Source of the DNA: Paragonimus westermani
Taxonomy: Eukaryota > Platyhelminthes > Trematoda > Plagiorchiida > Troglotrematidae
Direction of reading: 5' to 3'
Assembly (NCBI GenBank): GCA_008508345.1
Contig: QNGE01001315.1
Span: forward strand, 84,364-148,363
Length of the DNA: 64,000 nt
Part shown: positions 23,146-33,900 of the stretch, piece after piece
Position numbering within the stretch: the stretch's first letter is position 1
How the letters are laid out: each line of letters begins with the position of its first letter
Made by a program: the position numbers and the translations under genes
Notes under the pieces: generated by a model
Seen by the model: the letters and a program-made list of their open reading frames with translations, nothing else
What the model was told of the DNA's origin: nothing
Database searches by the model: none

Positions 23146-26100
23146 CTAACGTACTCGCCGCCTCTTCGCCGACGGTGTACTATGAGTACGTTGGTGACCT
23201 ACTAATCCCAAACGGCCAGCGCATTCGCGGCCACACACATCGCAACGCCATATGGTCACGTCACCGCGACCTATGGCACCGATGGTTCCTTTGCGTACCG
23301 CACGCTTCCGCTCGCGACCACGCAATAATTGCTCGTTGAACGCTCGGACGCCCGCCCGAACCGTATTCCTCCAGGCCGTCCGGTTCAACGCCAAATCTTC
23401 CCAACATCTAAAATCAATGTTACAACGTGAAAGACTTACCTGCACAACATCCTGGTACCTCCGCTTCTGGCCACCGGGATTTCGCTTACCTGACTTCACT
23501 TGTCCGTACAGTAACTGCTTCGGGATACGGTCATCGCCCATCCGACGGACGTGACCGAGCCAACGGAGCTGGTTCAGCATCAACATGGCTTCCATCCCGT
23601 CCATGTCCGCTCGCCGCATTACCTCAGTGTTCGGAATCATGTCCGACCACCGAATACCCAAGATGCGCCTCAGACACTGAACATGGAAACGGCTCAAATA
23701 GCTCACGTTCCGCTGATACAGTGTCCACGTCTCACTGCCGTACAGCAGGATAGACAGCACCATTGAGCGGTAGACACACAACTTCGTGGCCATCTTCAGG
23801 CTGTGATTCTTCCAGACACGCCTTTCAAGACGTCCGAAAGCAGCGCTAGCCTTTGCCACACGCGCTCTCAACTCGCGGTCCACGGACAGATCTGTCGACA
23901 AGTTGCTACCCAAGTAGCAAAAATCCCCGCAGCCATTCACAGTGTCTCCAGCGATGCGAATTTCGGGTGGAGGTACACAAGCAGCACCTCCACCAGGAGA
24001 AGGCTGAAAAAACGAATACGTCTTACCTGTGTTGATGTCCAACCCGAACTTCGATGCTGCCGAAGCGAATGCTGTAGCTAGACGTTGCAGCTCTTCTTCG
24101 CTGTGCGCTAGCAAAGCGCTGTCATCGGCGAACAGAAGCATCCGCATCCTTGAGGTCTGCAGCCGGGTTGAGGCGCCAAATCGTCGGATATTCAACAGAC
24201 GCCCGTCCGTCCGGTACTCCACCTCGACACCATCCTCTCCAGAGTTCTGAAAAGCAACTGTTACCATCGCAGTCAAATATAAACTAAATAGGGCTGGGGC
24301 TAGAACACAACCCTGCTTCACGCCAGTGACGATGTCGAAATCATCAGAGGTCGATCCACACGATTGCACCTTCGCCTTCATGCCCGCATGCAACAATCTA
24401 ACCATATTGACGAACTTACCTGGACATCCAAACTTACCAAGCACCGTCCACAGCGCCTCGCGGTTCACGGAATCGAACGCTTTGGTGAAGTCCACGAACA
24501 GGGCATACAAGGGCTGATTCCGTTCTCGGCACTTCTCCTGAAGCTGTCGAGCAGCAAACACCAGGTCGATTGTACTCCGACTCGACCGAAATCCACACTG
24601 CTCCTCGGGAACATTCATCTCCAGAACGGACGCATTCAGTCGGTTCAGGAGGATTCTGGCAAGCACCTTGCCTGCACAGCTCAAGAGGCTGATACCTCGG
24701 TAGCTGTCGGTGCATTGCTTGCTACCCTTCCCTTTGAACAAGGGTACGATGAGGGCATCCTTGAAGTCTTGCGGCATCACCTCGTGCTCCCAGATGGAGT
24801 GAACCAGTTGGAGCAGAGCGCGTTCCAACGCCGGACCGCCATTCTTCAGGATCTCACCTGGCAGCCCATCCTCGCCTGCAGCCTTCCCGTTGCGCAGTTG
24901 ACCAATCGCCCTCTGCAACTCCAGCAAGTCGGGGGCGAGAGCAAGCGAAGATTTGACGTCCTGTTGCGGCAGACTGTTAACAGTCGCCCAATCAATTGTA
25001 GTAGGGCGGTTTAACAGGCTGCCGAAGTGTTTGCGCCATATTCCCATGATGTCTTCCGGCTGGCTGCAAGAACAACCGGTGTCCACGTCTACCAGTGCTT
25101 TAGTAGACTGGATAGACGGACCGAAGATCGCCTTAAGCGAATCGTAAAACTCCTTGTGTTGCCGACGATCTGCGAAGCCCTGCATGCGCTCGCCCTGTTT
25201 CCTCCACCAGTTGTCCTTAATTCCGCGAACACGCTCAGCCAGTTGACGGCGGATATTCCGGAACCTAGTCTTCTTCGCTCCATTGCCAGGGTCCATTGTG
25301 CATGTGGCGAACGCGGCATTCTTCTCTCGTACCAAGTTGGAGATAGCCACGTTGTTGTCATCGAACCAATCCGGGCGTTTCTTGCGCTCCACACCGATCG
25401 TCTCGGTGGCTGCTACCATAATCTGTTTCTTCAGTTGTTGCCACATACCCTCGGGGGTAGTGGGTACAGGAGCATTGTGCAGGCGAGCGACGACTGCACG
25501 TTGAAAGGCAGCCTTCGTCTCGAAGTTCTCCAACCTTCTGATATCCAGCTTCTGCCGTTGTCCAAAAGATCTACAATAAACGGACTTGCGTACATGGATA
25601 AACAATTTGGTCCTGACCAGCCTATGATCTGTGCTACATTCAGCCCCGCGCATCACTCGCGTGATGCGCACTTCACGAATGTCGCGCTGCCGCACAATCA
25701 CGTAGTCAAGTAGGTGGTGGTGACCGCTTCGTGGATGAGTCCACGTCGTGATGTCGCTCGCATCCAGCTGGAATCGGGTGTTCGTGATAGCCAGCTCGTG
25801 AGTAGCACACAGGTGCAGCAGACGATCACCGTTCGCGTTGACTGAACCAATGCCGTAGGGTCCGAGGACTCCCGGCCAAGCTACAGAGTCGCGCCCAACT
25901 CTAGCGTTCAAGTCACCCAAAACAAACAGTCGGTCATTCACTGGCGCAGACCGGATTGTGGCGGACAGCTGATCATAGAACTGGTCCTTTGTATCATCAG
26001 TGTGACACATAGTTGGACCATAAACACTAACAAATGTAGCACACTTACCTCGACCGAGTCGCAGGCGCATCGACAGCATTCGGGGGCTGATGCCGTGCGG

Positions 26101-26526
26101 TTCGCCTATCATCAAAGCATTGATGCGATCAGCGACTGCAAAACAGACACCATGCTCTCGAACACTGTCTGCCGGGTAACCTATCCAGTAGAAAGTGTAC
26201 CCAGCGCTTGCTTCCCGCAACTTACCTTGGTCTGCAAGCCTTGTCTCACTCAAGGCTGCTACGTCGATTTCGTATCGGTGCAGTTCCATCGCGATTAGGG
26301 TGGTGCGTCGTTCCGGTTGTTCTGTGGCGCTGCATCGATCCAACAGTGTGCGCTCGTTCCACGTCCCAATCGTAAGCGTCTTGCGTCCACGGGCCTGTCT
26401 CCAGTTGGTTTTCTGGGCACTGAAACCTAATTGAGCATTATCTGCTGGGGGGGGGGCTCGCGGCTGGGGGGAAGTATGAGGGTGAGTGCTTGGCAGTAGC
26501 ATATTTTCGCCTATCCACCCTGACAT
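23146..26526 (-). CDS. LINE endonuclease-reverse transcriptase with C-terminal C2H2 finger, intact
   Basis: 1126 residues with no stop or frameshift. An N-terminal APE-type endonuclease spans about 48-310: TWNERT (Asn57), LSETRL (Glu94), GDLNARVG (Asp205, Asn207) and STDHRLV (Asp300-His301). The reverse transcriptase spans about 540-880: FVDFTKAFDS (Asp679), GVKQGCVLAPALFSLYL and the catalytic FADD (Asp801-Asp802), followed by YLGSNLS. A thumb and connection region has LRWLGHVRRM near 987-996. At the end is a Zn finger C-X2-C-X12-H-X3-H (Cys1095, Cys1098, His1111, His1115). It nicks target DNA and copies its own RNA there. The style matches the widespread 'craniofacial development protein 2-like' single-ORF LINEs. 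It may be recently active. The start at 26526 is supported by GWIGENMLLP being shared with another copy. Confidence 0.9.
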   Translation of the reverse strand: MSGWIGENMLLPSTHPHTSPQPRAPPPADNAQLGFSAQKTNWRQARGRKTLTIGTWNERTLLDRCSATEQPERRTTLIAMELHRYEIDVAALSETRLADQGKLREASAGYTFYWIGYPADSVREHGVCFAVADRINALMIGEPHGISPRMLSMRLRLGRGKCATFVSVYGPTMCHTDDTKDQFYDQLSATIRSAPVNDRLFVLGDLNARVGRDSVAWPGVLGPYGIGSVNANGDRLLHLCATHELAITNTRFQLDASDITTWTHPRSGHHHLLDYVIVRQRDIREVRITRVMRGAECSTDHRLVRTKLFIHVRKSVYCRSFGQRQKLDIRRLENFETKAAFQRAVVARLHNAPVPTTPEGMWQQLKKQIMVAATETIGVERKKRPDWFDDNNVAISNLVREKNAAFATCTMDPGNGAKKTRFRNIRRQLAERVRGIKDNWWRKQGERMQGFADRRQHKEFYDSLKAIFGPSIQSTKALVDVDTGCSCSQPEDIMGIWRKHFGSLLNRPTTIDWATVNSLPQQDVKSSLALAPDLLELQRAIGQLRNGKAAGEDGLPGEILKNGGPALERALLQLVHSIWEHEVMPQDFKDALIVPLFKGKGSKQCTDSYRGISLLSCAGKVLARILLNRLNASVLEMNVPEEQCGFRSSRSTIDLVFAARQLQEKCRERNQPLYALFVDFTKAFDSVNREALWTVLGKFGCPGKFVNMVRLLHAGMKAKVQSCGSTSDDFDIVTGVKQGCVLAPALFSLYLTAMVTVAFQNSGEDGVEVEYRTDGRLLNIRRFGASTRLQTSRMRMLLFADDSALLAHSEEELQRLATAFASAASKFGLDINTGKTYSFFQPSPGGGAACVPPPEIRIAGDTVNGCGDFCYLGSNLSTDLSVDRELRARVAKASAAFGRLERRVWKNHSLKMATKLCVYRSMVLSILLYGSETWTLYQRNVSYLSRFHVQCLRRILGIRWSDMIPNTEVMRRADMDGMEAMLMLNQLRWLGHVRRMGDDRIPKQLLYGQVKSGKRNPGGQKRRYQDVVQVSLSRCNIDFRCWEDLALNRTAWRNTVRAGVRAFNEQLLRGRERKRAVRKGTIGAIGRGDVTIWRCDVCGRECAGRLGLVGHQRTHSTPSAKRRRVR
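26447..26456. repeat. Poly-G run
   Basis: Ten Gs in the N-terminal coding part of the LINE ORF (a proline run on the minus strand). It is a likely site of sequencing or replication slippage, and a one-base error would shift the true start. Confidence 0.8.
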
Positions 26527-26694
26527 GTACAGCAGATAGGGCGACCCGGTTTATCCTGCGCGACGGCCGATGCAGTATAGTATTTGGTTTATTTTGTACT
26601 ATCATTGTTTGTATGGGCTTCGGATACTGCCAGGACGCCCAGACCTGTGCAGGAGAGCGATTAGGGCCCTCAACCAAAGCCTTTGGCTAAAAAG
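26494..26694 (-). repeat. LINE 5' leader block shared with 58511-58711
   Basis: 201 bp here align without net length change to 201 bp at 58511-58711 (same plus-strand orientation). Long identical pieces include TTTTCGCCTA, GATACTGCCAGG and CAACCAAAGCCTTTGGCT. It overlaps the first codons of the intact ORF, so the shared block is both leader and N-terminal coding sequence. Confidence 0.7.
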
Positions 26695-27035
26695 CACGGC
26701 AGCAACTGTATCACACACACGCAGACGCGATAGCATCAACCACCAAGGAGACGATCGACAGGCATTTCAAAACAAGTCCTGCACCCACTCACAGGAACAG
26801 TAACACTGTACACACGACCCTAGCAATCAGACACACAGTCCAGGCAAAAACAAGCGTCATACCCAACACACAGTCACCACGCACAACAAACGCACGCATC
26901 TGCTTTTTGTCTGGCTGCTCCCCTTTGACCAATCTGACAAGGTTGGACCCAAAAGGACCGAAGTCCTAGTCAGCATAGCCCTTCTGATCAAAACAGCACG
27001 CAAGCCTGACCACCACGCCAAGGTAGCATAATAGG

Positions 27036-27489
27036 TCAGAGCTCATTGAATGACACACACACACACACGTGTAGTTTTTACGCCTTGGTGAAGCCGGAAC
27101 ACAGACTCGCGATTCTTTTTGTCGGTCATTAAAACGAAGGGAAAGTTCTAAGATGACAACTTACATCATTGTCTACCAAAGGCTTCAAACACGTCGAAGA
27201 CAGTTGAGGTGATATTTTCCGTAAAGTTCTTGAAGCTTGTGGCTTCAAAACGGCCTCAGTGGATGTTCAAAGTGGGCAACCAGTTCCAAACAATTCTCAA
27301 CGGAAATCACATTTGCGATGGTTCTATGAGTTAGAACTTTGCCGAATTTGTCCACTTGGTGGTGCTATCGTCATCCACGGCCTGTATGCCACAATAATCA
27401 TCACTTGACCCTGATCGGAGGGTATTATGGCTCAGGTCGTCGCACCCCTCAAGAGTGATGTGGAACCTCCTAGAAGAAGAATCGTTACT
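27036..27489. other. Gap between two LINE copies
   Basis: No gene. It includes a short (AC)n run at about 27055-27072. It may be the 3' non-coding part of the older minus-strand LINE remnant that follows. Confidence 0.3.
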
Positions 27490-28350
27490 GAAAAGGTTAA
27501 GAAAAGATAGTAATAATAATAATAATGAAGGAAGGCTAAACGGTAGAACTAGAAATGGCGTGGATGCAGGTACGTCACGGACTGCAGCACGCTGTCATGT
27601 CGGCTAGCATTTCGAATCAGCGAGTTGGGTGATCTGGAGGAACCTAGCGAGACAGGCGACACCTACCCACTTCGTTCATTGGATCGATCAGGGTCTTCTT
27701 AATTCGTGATCATGTTGTTTAATTGCCACATTATTTCACCCAACTGTTAATGGTCTCAATACAGTAAACGCTCCGCTGGCATCCGGAGTACGTGGTGCAA
27801 ACATCACAGGCTGTGCAACGTAATTAGTTGACCAGTGGATCGCGCATCCTGAACACTTTGGAATACACACTGGTGAGCGGCCGTGTTGTTCAGGCGATCA
27901 GTCCAGTTGATGTGGGCCATTTAACGAGGACAACGATAGTCAAACATAACAAGTCTGTCAACACCTTCGTTGCGAACAGATCACGTCTCCGAACTGTGGA
28001 GCAAAGTACAACACACATAACCAATATATTCCCATCATTTCGGCGACAACCGGACGTCTTTTCGAAGTCATAGATGACGCAGGCTGGTAAAGGTAACTCG
28101 TGTCTTCGCTATCTTCGCTAGTATCTCATCTGTAGTATTACAAGCTGACGAGATAGTGCTACCCAAGTATGTGAAAGTGTCTACAGTCACAAGCGGACTG
28201 CCTGCGCTAAAGGTAAGAGTGGGAATACCTCGGTTTTGTAGCAGCACTTCGCACTTTGAAAGTGCCAAGCGCATTTCATACAAACCATTCTGGTCATTCG
28301 CCTTGTTCAGCATGACCCGTGTCTTCAGTAGGGGGTCTAAGTAAGACATT
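27490..28350 (-). pseudogene. C-terminal RT fragment of a second LINE family, decayed
   Basis: On the minus strand 28068-28349 is open and reads KCEVLLQNRGIPTLTFSAG and then VDTFTYLGSTISSACNTTDE, the region just after the RT catalytic site in endonuclease-RT LINEs. Frames continue with stops through LLHSSETWSVRNEGVDRL near 28000 and HHVLRMPAER near 27790, which match the connection region (GSETW..., GHVLRMP). Below that only non-coding sequence with an (AAT)n run at 27508-27525 remains. It is 5'-truncated or internally deleted and inactive. The peptide style differs from the intact LINE next door. Confidence 0.72.
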
Positions 28351-28844
28351 CCATGTCGGTCAGCCTAGCGCCAGAAAGAAGTTCAACGTCAAAGGCTGAC
28401 AAAGTACACTTGTGTGTGACCTTCATAGTTGGCACGGTCATGCGCCATTTCGTCCTTCAACCCTTGTGCCAAATGTCTGGCCCCCCACCTACGCACATTC
28501 ACGCTCACATGCCTACATCCCGCCTACGCGCATCGCTGTACTGCTCGGTCCATCATTTGGTCCGCCTTTGAGTTGGTCTTCTTATTGGTCGCAAACCCTT
28601 TGAATATGATCTGGTTTGTGACCGTATTGTCTTTGAATCGAGTGGTGCGATGGAACTCTGTCCGGAGTCCAGTCTTCTCTCTGTGTTCGTGCGTTAGCCT
28701 CGGGTAGTTGGGTTGGCCGGGAAGTTTCGAACTAGTCGTTCGTTACCGTTGACTGTCGTTCCGTTATACGCCGTTTCACAGACCGTTATCTGTTCACGTG
28801 CACGTAGGGTATTGAACAAGTTACAACATTTATCTTGCTTGCAG
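28351..28844 (+). other. Non-coding stretch before a candidate exon
   Basis: No gene is supported. It ends in a pyrimidine-rich tract with GCTTGCAG that forms the acceptor of the exon at 28845. Confidence 0.35.
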
Positions 28845-29011
28845 AGTGGGCATACAGTGATCTTAACAGATTCACGTATTTCTCTGGAACTCCGTTGTGA
28901 AGAAGGCAGTTTCAGGGGACGTTACGAGCAACCGAATGAAAAGCAGCCTTCAAGCTTAAAAAGACCGTCGGCTGTTTTTAAGAACGCGGATGCTCCAAGA
29001 TCCGTCGCAAG
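28845..29011 (+). CDS. Candidate exon of the unrecognised plus-strand gene
   Basis: The acceptor is TTATCTTGCTTGCAG and the donor is AAG|GTAGGA at 29012. Phase 0 is open for the whole 167 nt: it starts SGHTVILTDSRISLELR, then GSFRGRYEQPNEKQPSSLKR and AVFKNADAPRSV, ending with two bases of a codon. The polar, basic, Ser-containing composition is like the exons at 6666-14418, and its phase-0 start fits directly after the exon ending at 14418. Its phase-2 end fits the candidate at 42546. It lies between two LINE remnants, so a repeat origin cannot be excluded. No domain is recognised. Confidence 0.42.
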
Positions 29012-29867
29012 GTAGGAATGTGATCAACATACCGAAGACCGCATCAGAATCCTGCCTGGATCGGCAGTTATCTAGATGTGAACTCAAGTGAATAACGGTT
29101 TTAAAATCGTAAACTCCCGTTCCCAAAATGCAGCATATATCATCCTCCAGGCTCGAAAGAGTATTTATCAGAGCAGCCTGCTGATCAACGAAGAGTGCAG
29201 ATATTTGAAACGCCAATGTTTTCTCAGTTGTCGGTTTTGGTGAAAAATATCACCCGGTAATACAGAGAAGGTAGAAGACTTAAGGAGCACAATAGACTGG
29301 GAAAATGGTAGTGGATGAATAATATCATTGTCAGAAGAACAATAAATTCTGATACCTCCCGGTGGTTTGGGCCGTGGGATGGGATTCACTTGAAGGACCC
29401 CACTTAGAGTCTCTGACTCAAAAATCGGATCTACGAGACAACGGGATATAGAATTTCCTTGGGGGCCTCTACCCGAAGCCAATGATTCAAAAGTCTTATC
29501 CACTTGGCTGTGTGGGGCTTGCTTGACCCGAGGATTCAGTGAATAAGAAATTGATGTCTGATTGTGAGCATTGATGCTCACGGTGGATGTATTCGAAGTT
29601 ACATCACGTTTCTGGATCAGACTGGCTGTTTTTCAACCTTGTTGGATAATACACTGGTAGTCACGGTCGTCTGTTGGGCAGCCGGAGCGTTTTTTGTTTG
29701 AGAGCGCTTTGCTAACTCCCTTCTTGATTCGGAAGACAGTGCCGCAACTATATAAAGAAAATAGTTCTGCTGCATGCTCATGGGGTAGTGTCTCACCGAT
29801 CTAGCAGTCTCTCGCGATCCTCGTGCAAAATACAATCCTATGAGTGCATCTGCCTCTCGTCTGAATG
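29012..29867. other. Unassigned, minus-strand open frames without recognised homology
   Basis: Two open minus-strand frames (about 29168-29581 and 29617-29901) lie directly downstream of a LINE leader copy. They are Ser/Gln-rich and do not look like endonuclease or RT. They could be the body of a different element that captured the leader, or noise. Confidence 0.3.
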
Positions 29868-29990
29868 TTCCCCCTTCGGCCTGTCTCACAAGATTGCACA
29901 TGGAAGAACCTAATTCCTAGTCGACATAGTTCTTCGAATAGAACCAGTGCACAAACCTGACCACCACGTCAAGGTAGCAAAATACATTGA
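29868..29990 (-). repeat. Second copy of a LINE 5' leader block
   Basis: The plus strand carries CTGACCACCACGTCAAGGTA and, further 5', a block matching 26905-27035 of the intact LINE (minus strand: AATCTTGTGAGACAGGCCGA against AACCTTGTCAGATTGGTCAA, both followed by AGGCAGATGC or AAGCAGATGC). It marks the 5' end of another minus-oriented insertion. Confidence 0.6.
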
Positions 29991-30439
29991 CGTGCATGGA
30001 CTATGGAACATTGTGCTAGATCAAGGTATCAGTGGAGTCTGATGCCGTAGGTGGATGAATTCAGTTTTTAGTTTTATCATCCATATCGTCCTCAATGACA
30101 GTATGTCAATGTCACACAATCATGGTAATAGAAAAACACGGAGGGCCCGTTTTTTACACGTGAAAAGGTAGGTAAAGAGCAGGACTTAGTATGTCGTGCC
30201 ATATGTCTGAATCCAGAAGTTCATTTTCAAGGTGCCTGTTTCTTGCAGACAAATAGCTGGTCGTGTGCATTTTTGGATGGTGAGTGTAAGTATTTATCAA
30301 TTCCGCAACGTGAACGACCGGAAGGTTTGAGGAATTGTCGTTTTTCCTACAGAGACTTTATTCATTCATTACGTCGAACCTGAATCTCATAGTAAAGCTA
30401 GAGTAGGGATAACACTGCATTTCAAAAGACGATGTTTGC
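29991..30439. other. No feature seen
   Basis: Intronic or inter-repeat sequence with no supported gene. Confidence 0.35.
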
Positions 30440-30660
30440 TCCACTAGATGCATGCATGTTGAGGTCTGTTGGCGTGAATTAGCAGTGTTCATAGTATCGG
30501 CATACCCTTCAACAGACAGTAGTTCGGGTGCTATCAAGCGTGTGTTCTGTGACGTCGTCGTCGACCTTCCAAGGCAGACTGACCACTTAGACTGTTTTAT
30601 TGGCGGTCGCTGTGAAAACTTGACGTGCCCTTTTGGTCGTAAAAGGTAAGCTACTGGGTG
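30440..30660 (+). pseudogene. LINE endonuclease fragment, plus strand
   Basis: The plus strand reads ELAVFIVSAYPSTDSSSGAI and then HLDCFIGGRC. This corresponds to the mid-endonuclease VVSAYAPTD motif and the following loop of the second LINE family, whose better copy is at 57565-58245 (LSIASAHVPTNCSDVGVKDF). Catalytic residues are not preserved. Confidence 0.5.
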
Positions 30661-30712
30661 GTGTGCTTCGAACCTAGTCACGACGGGGTAGCTGCGTTTG
30701 TTCATGTTTGTC

Positions 30713-30724
30713 CGCCCCCCCCCC
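30713..30724. repeat. Poly-C run
   Basis: An uninterrupted run of about 12 Cs between the two LINE fragments, seen directly. Confidence 0.85.
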
Positions 30725-30759
30725 ACTTAATCCACATCATGTGAGTCGATTGCGTGAGC

Positions 30760-30975
30760 ACCACGGTCGTTTACCAGCGCACATTTCGGAACGCTCGGAG
30801 TAGGCGATCAGTTGGCCGACCGATCAGGTTGCACAGTCTGCGATGGCTGAGCCACTTGCTTAGCATAACAACTGGTTGTTTTTCGCACCAGGCATTGTTT
30901 GCTGAGACCACAAACAGTTGGGTAACACTGCAAACAAGGACGTGGTCACGGATTATAAAGCAAAGTGGGTAGAAA
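30760..30975 (+). pseudogene. LINE RT C-terminal fragment, plus strand
   Basis: RTFRNARSRRSVGRPIRLHS, then LRWLSHLLSITTGCFSHQAL and FAE, reproduces the (N/A)xRxRRR...LHRLRWLGHVLRM...LPRRALFAE region after the RT domain in endonuclease-RT LINEs. Together with the endonuclease fragment about 100 bp upstream it is a LINE from which almost the whole RT domain is deleted. Confidence 0.62.
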
Positions 30976-33900
30976 TTACCTGCTTGATTGGGGATCTTGT
31001 GACCACTTAACATGCCGATTAGAGTTGACAGCCTGTAGCAGTCAACAGTATGCGCACATCTCCGACGTTTCTAAATCAACTATTCAGCTTTACTTTCTCT
31101 AGTTCTCTTCTCTCTTTTTGATTTTTTTTCCCGGTTACCTGATATTTCACCTCACTGTTGAGGTGAACAGCGGCCCGAATCATAATGCATTATGATCAAG
31201 CTGATGGCTGCGCTGAATGAATGGTATTGTAAACACACCATTTGGTACCCCCAGCACCCATGTATAAGAACGAGGTCATTGTTCCTCTCGTGATCACTCG
31301 GAATTATCAGCTGTAACTTGCATTTAATTCGCAAAAGATGACCTGCCTCTTGATCCCGATGTTTTTGTAGATGATTGGTCAGCTTATTTGTGATGTTCTC
31401 GTTTTGTCGCCGCTCTGTATTGGATGTTATCGCCTCTTGGTTCTCTATCCTCAGTAAAATTTTCCATGCCATTCCTAGTCCGCGGTTGACTGCACTTACA
31501 GTTGTGCCACATTTTGGTTTGATTCATCATTGTAACTTATGTTGGAACGTAAGTTTACTATCTTTCAGACGTATTATTCTGTTGCTTTTCTACACCAATC
31601 GTGCTAGTGGAAGTTAGAAGAAGCCGTAGAGGGTTACATAGACCAACAATCCTCGTGTAACTCTGATTCCGTGTTGGAGAGTTTTGGAGAGGAAGGTCGA
31701 TAGATAAAGTCAGCGATCGCAATACTGTGAATGAGAAGAGGTCGAAGAAAAGTGAGATGATTGAATAGTAGAAAAGAAACATCCACAGTCTTTCGAATGT
31801 ACCGCAGGCGTACAAGAAACAGCCGTCGACTATTAGCAACGATGGATGATCAAGCACAGCTTCATTCTTTAGAAACTATTTTGATTCTCAAGCTATTTGC
31901 GAGTTCGGTTTTGTTTCCTTCAATGTGTGCACTGTATCTGTGCTTTAAATCATCCATTGGTGACGCTGTCGTAACATACTCTGACGAAGTGCTCGAGATT
32001 GAGTAAACATGAATAAGTGTTGCTTGCTAACCAGGTGAGACTAATTTGAACTTCACACCAATTACTGCGCTCAACTGTATATCGAAAGAAGCGATGTATG
32101 TGATTAAAGGTTCATCAAACAAACACGGAAATTTGCCTTCGATTTCTGTTTTGTTCTTCCACACCCCTGGTTTCAGCTCTAGTCAGTTGCTTTCTTCGGT
32201 GGTTTCTATTGTCTTACGCCGGTACATTCGTTCTCCTTGACCCTCTCTCTCTCTCTGTCACATTCAACCTCACATACTTGAACATTCACTTCATCGCGCT
32301 GTCCTCGTGCTTACTCATACGCTATGTTAACTTCTACTGTTATATGCCCTAAAGGTGTGCACACGTTGCTGACCGTACGATCGTCGGATCCCACTCAAGC
32401 CCTTGTTTGTCGTAAGTCTAACAATAACAACAACAGCAGCAGCATGTTAGTGTTTCCACTTGGTGTCATAGGTTGCCTATGTTTTGTTCTGCACTGCTCT
32501 GTTCGTGTGTTTTTACAACAGCATTCATTTTGACCGCATGCATACTTCGTGCCTATTACGCTGTCTCTCAGGTGCTTTTTCTCACTTTTCCCACTATACA
32601 ATACGCTTGCTCATCAGAAAAAAATAGCCGTCTTGCTGTTCGATTCACTTTATTGGTGTGTGAACAAATGTACTATGCTGTGTGCTCCTGCTTGCCCCGT
32701 TTTTTACCATTTGATCTAGAATTTTTTTTATTGTCCCTGCCCATGCCTACACAACTGACTTGCGGATCAGTGAAATTCCGCCTCTCATTGAACGCCTTCA
32801 GCATAGCCTTTGTTTGCGCATACAATACATTCCACCACAATGGTCGGTACACACACGTTTGGAAGGTTTGGGGGAAATAGAGCGCGATTTATAAACCACT
32901 GGAAATTTTGAAGTAGCAAACGACTCTTAAGGTTATGAAAAGGTATATCGCGGATACCTCATTCGATTTTCAGCGGTACACGTTTGGGTAGGTAGGTCAA
33001 ATACTTACAGCCAGTGATGATTATCAAACAGAAGTCAGCATTTGTGCTCTTCTTTCTACCCGTTTTCTTATCGTCTCCGCATAAAATAGCAAGGAATTGT
33101 CGGTTAGCTGTCTAAAAAAATGCGTGCATTGAACAGCACTTTTATAATTAACACATCGGACATCCCGGGAATAGAATTAAGGTACCGCTCGGTTCACTCC
33201 TGTGTGAAAACCTTGACAAGTCCTATGGTTCATAGGCTACTGTGGTCGTAGCTGTAGAACAAAAAATGAACTGTAAAGGAACTCGAAACTTGTACTAACT
33301 TAGATAATAGGCTGCTTGTCTTTTGTGACAGCAAGGCTGCAACCCTTGTGGCTAATCTACTGTCATCACATAGCTTCGAAAGATATGTGCTGAAACGTGA
33401 AAAATATTCTGAGAACTGTTCTCCTTATAATGTCCAAGCAACTGTTGAACGTGGCTTTAGGATCAACAAAGTGACTGCTATCAGTAACCCGGAGAAAGTG
33501 AACTTTATCGTCAGATTGCAGCACGTTTTGATAATGTTCCTATCATTGCAGGTTATTTCTCCAAATAAGTGCTCTAGTTTTTTATGTGGTACTGAAACAC
33601 CTGTGTCATAAAAGCTGTAGGAAAGAAAGAATGGATCAGTTTGAAATAATTGGTAGCAGGAGAGAATGACAGAAGCATAAATTACTTAGTCGTTGAAGAA
33701 CCACTGAAGCCGATGCCAGTGCATGTGAATTTTTAACCCATACAGCATCTTCAAAATCAGAAACGCTTGCTGAACTGGACACTCAACAGCGTCAAATGCA
33801 TTAAGAATGCAAATGGCTTTCGCATATCACTTTGTTCAGTTCATTCAGGAAACGGGACAGGCCAATTCACAAACAACTTCTAACTATATTCAAAGTATTT

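Larger units (their letters stand above)
23050..27035 (-). mobile_element. Full-length or nearly full-length non-LTR retrotransposon (LINE)
   Basis: It comprises a minus-strand 5' leader (26527 to about 27035), one large intact ORF (23146-26526) and a short 3' flank. Both leader blocks recur elsewhere in the window next to other LINE fragments (26494-26694 with 58511-58711; about 26905-27035 with 29868-29990), which supports the leader as part of the element. It sits antisense in an intron of the candidate plus-strand gene. No target-site duplication was found by eye, and the 3' end is a guess. Confidence 0.75.

Noticed and set aside
23252..26434. Many plus-strand open frames over the LINE (for example 24364-25014 and 25027-25713)
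   Set aside because: They are antisense shadows of the intact minus-strand ORF, which has all the endonuclease and RT motifs.
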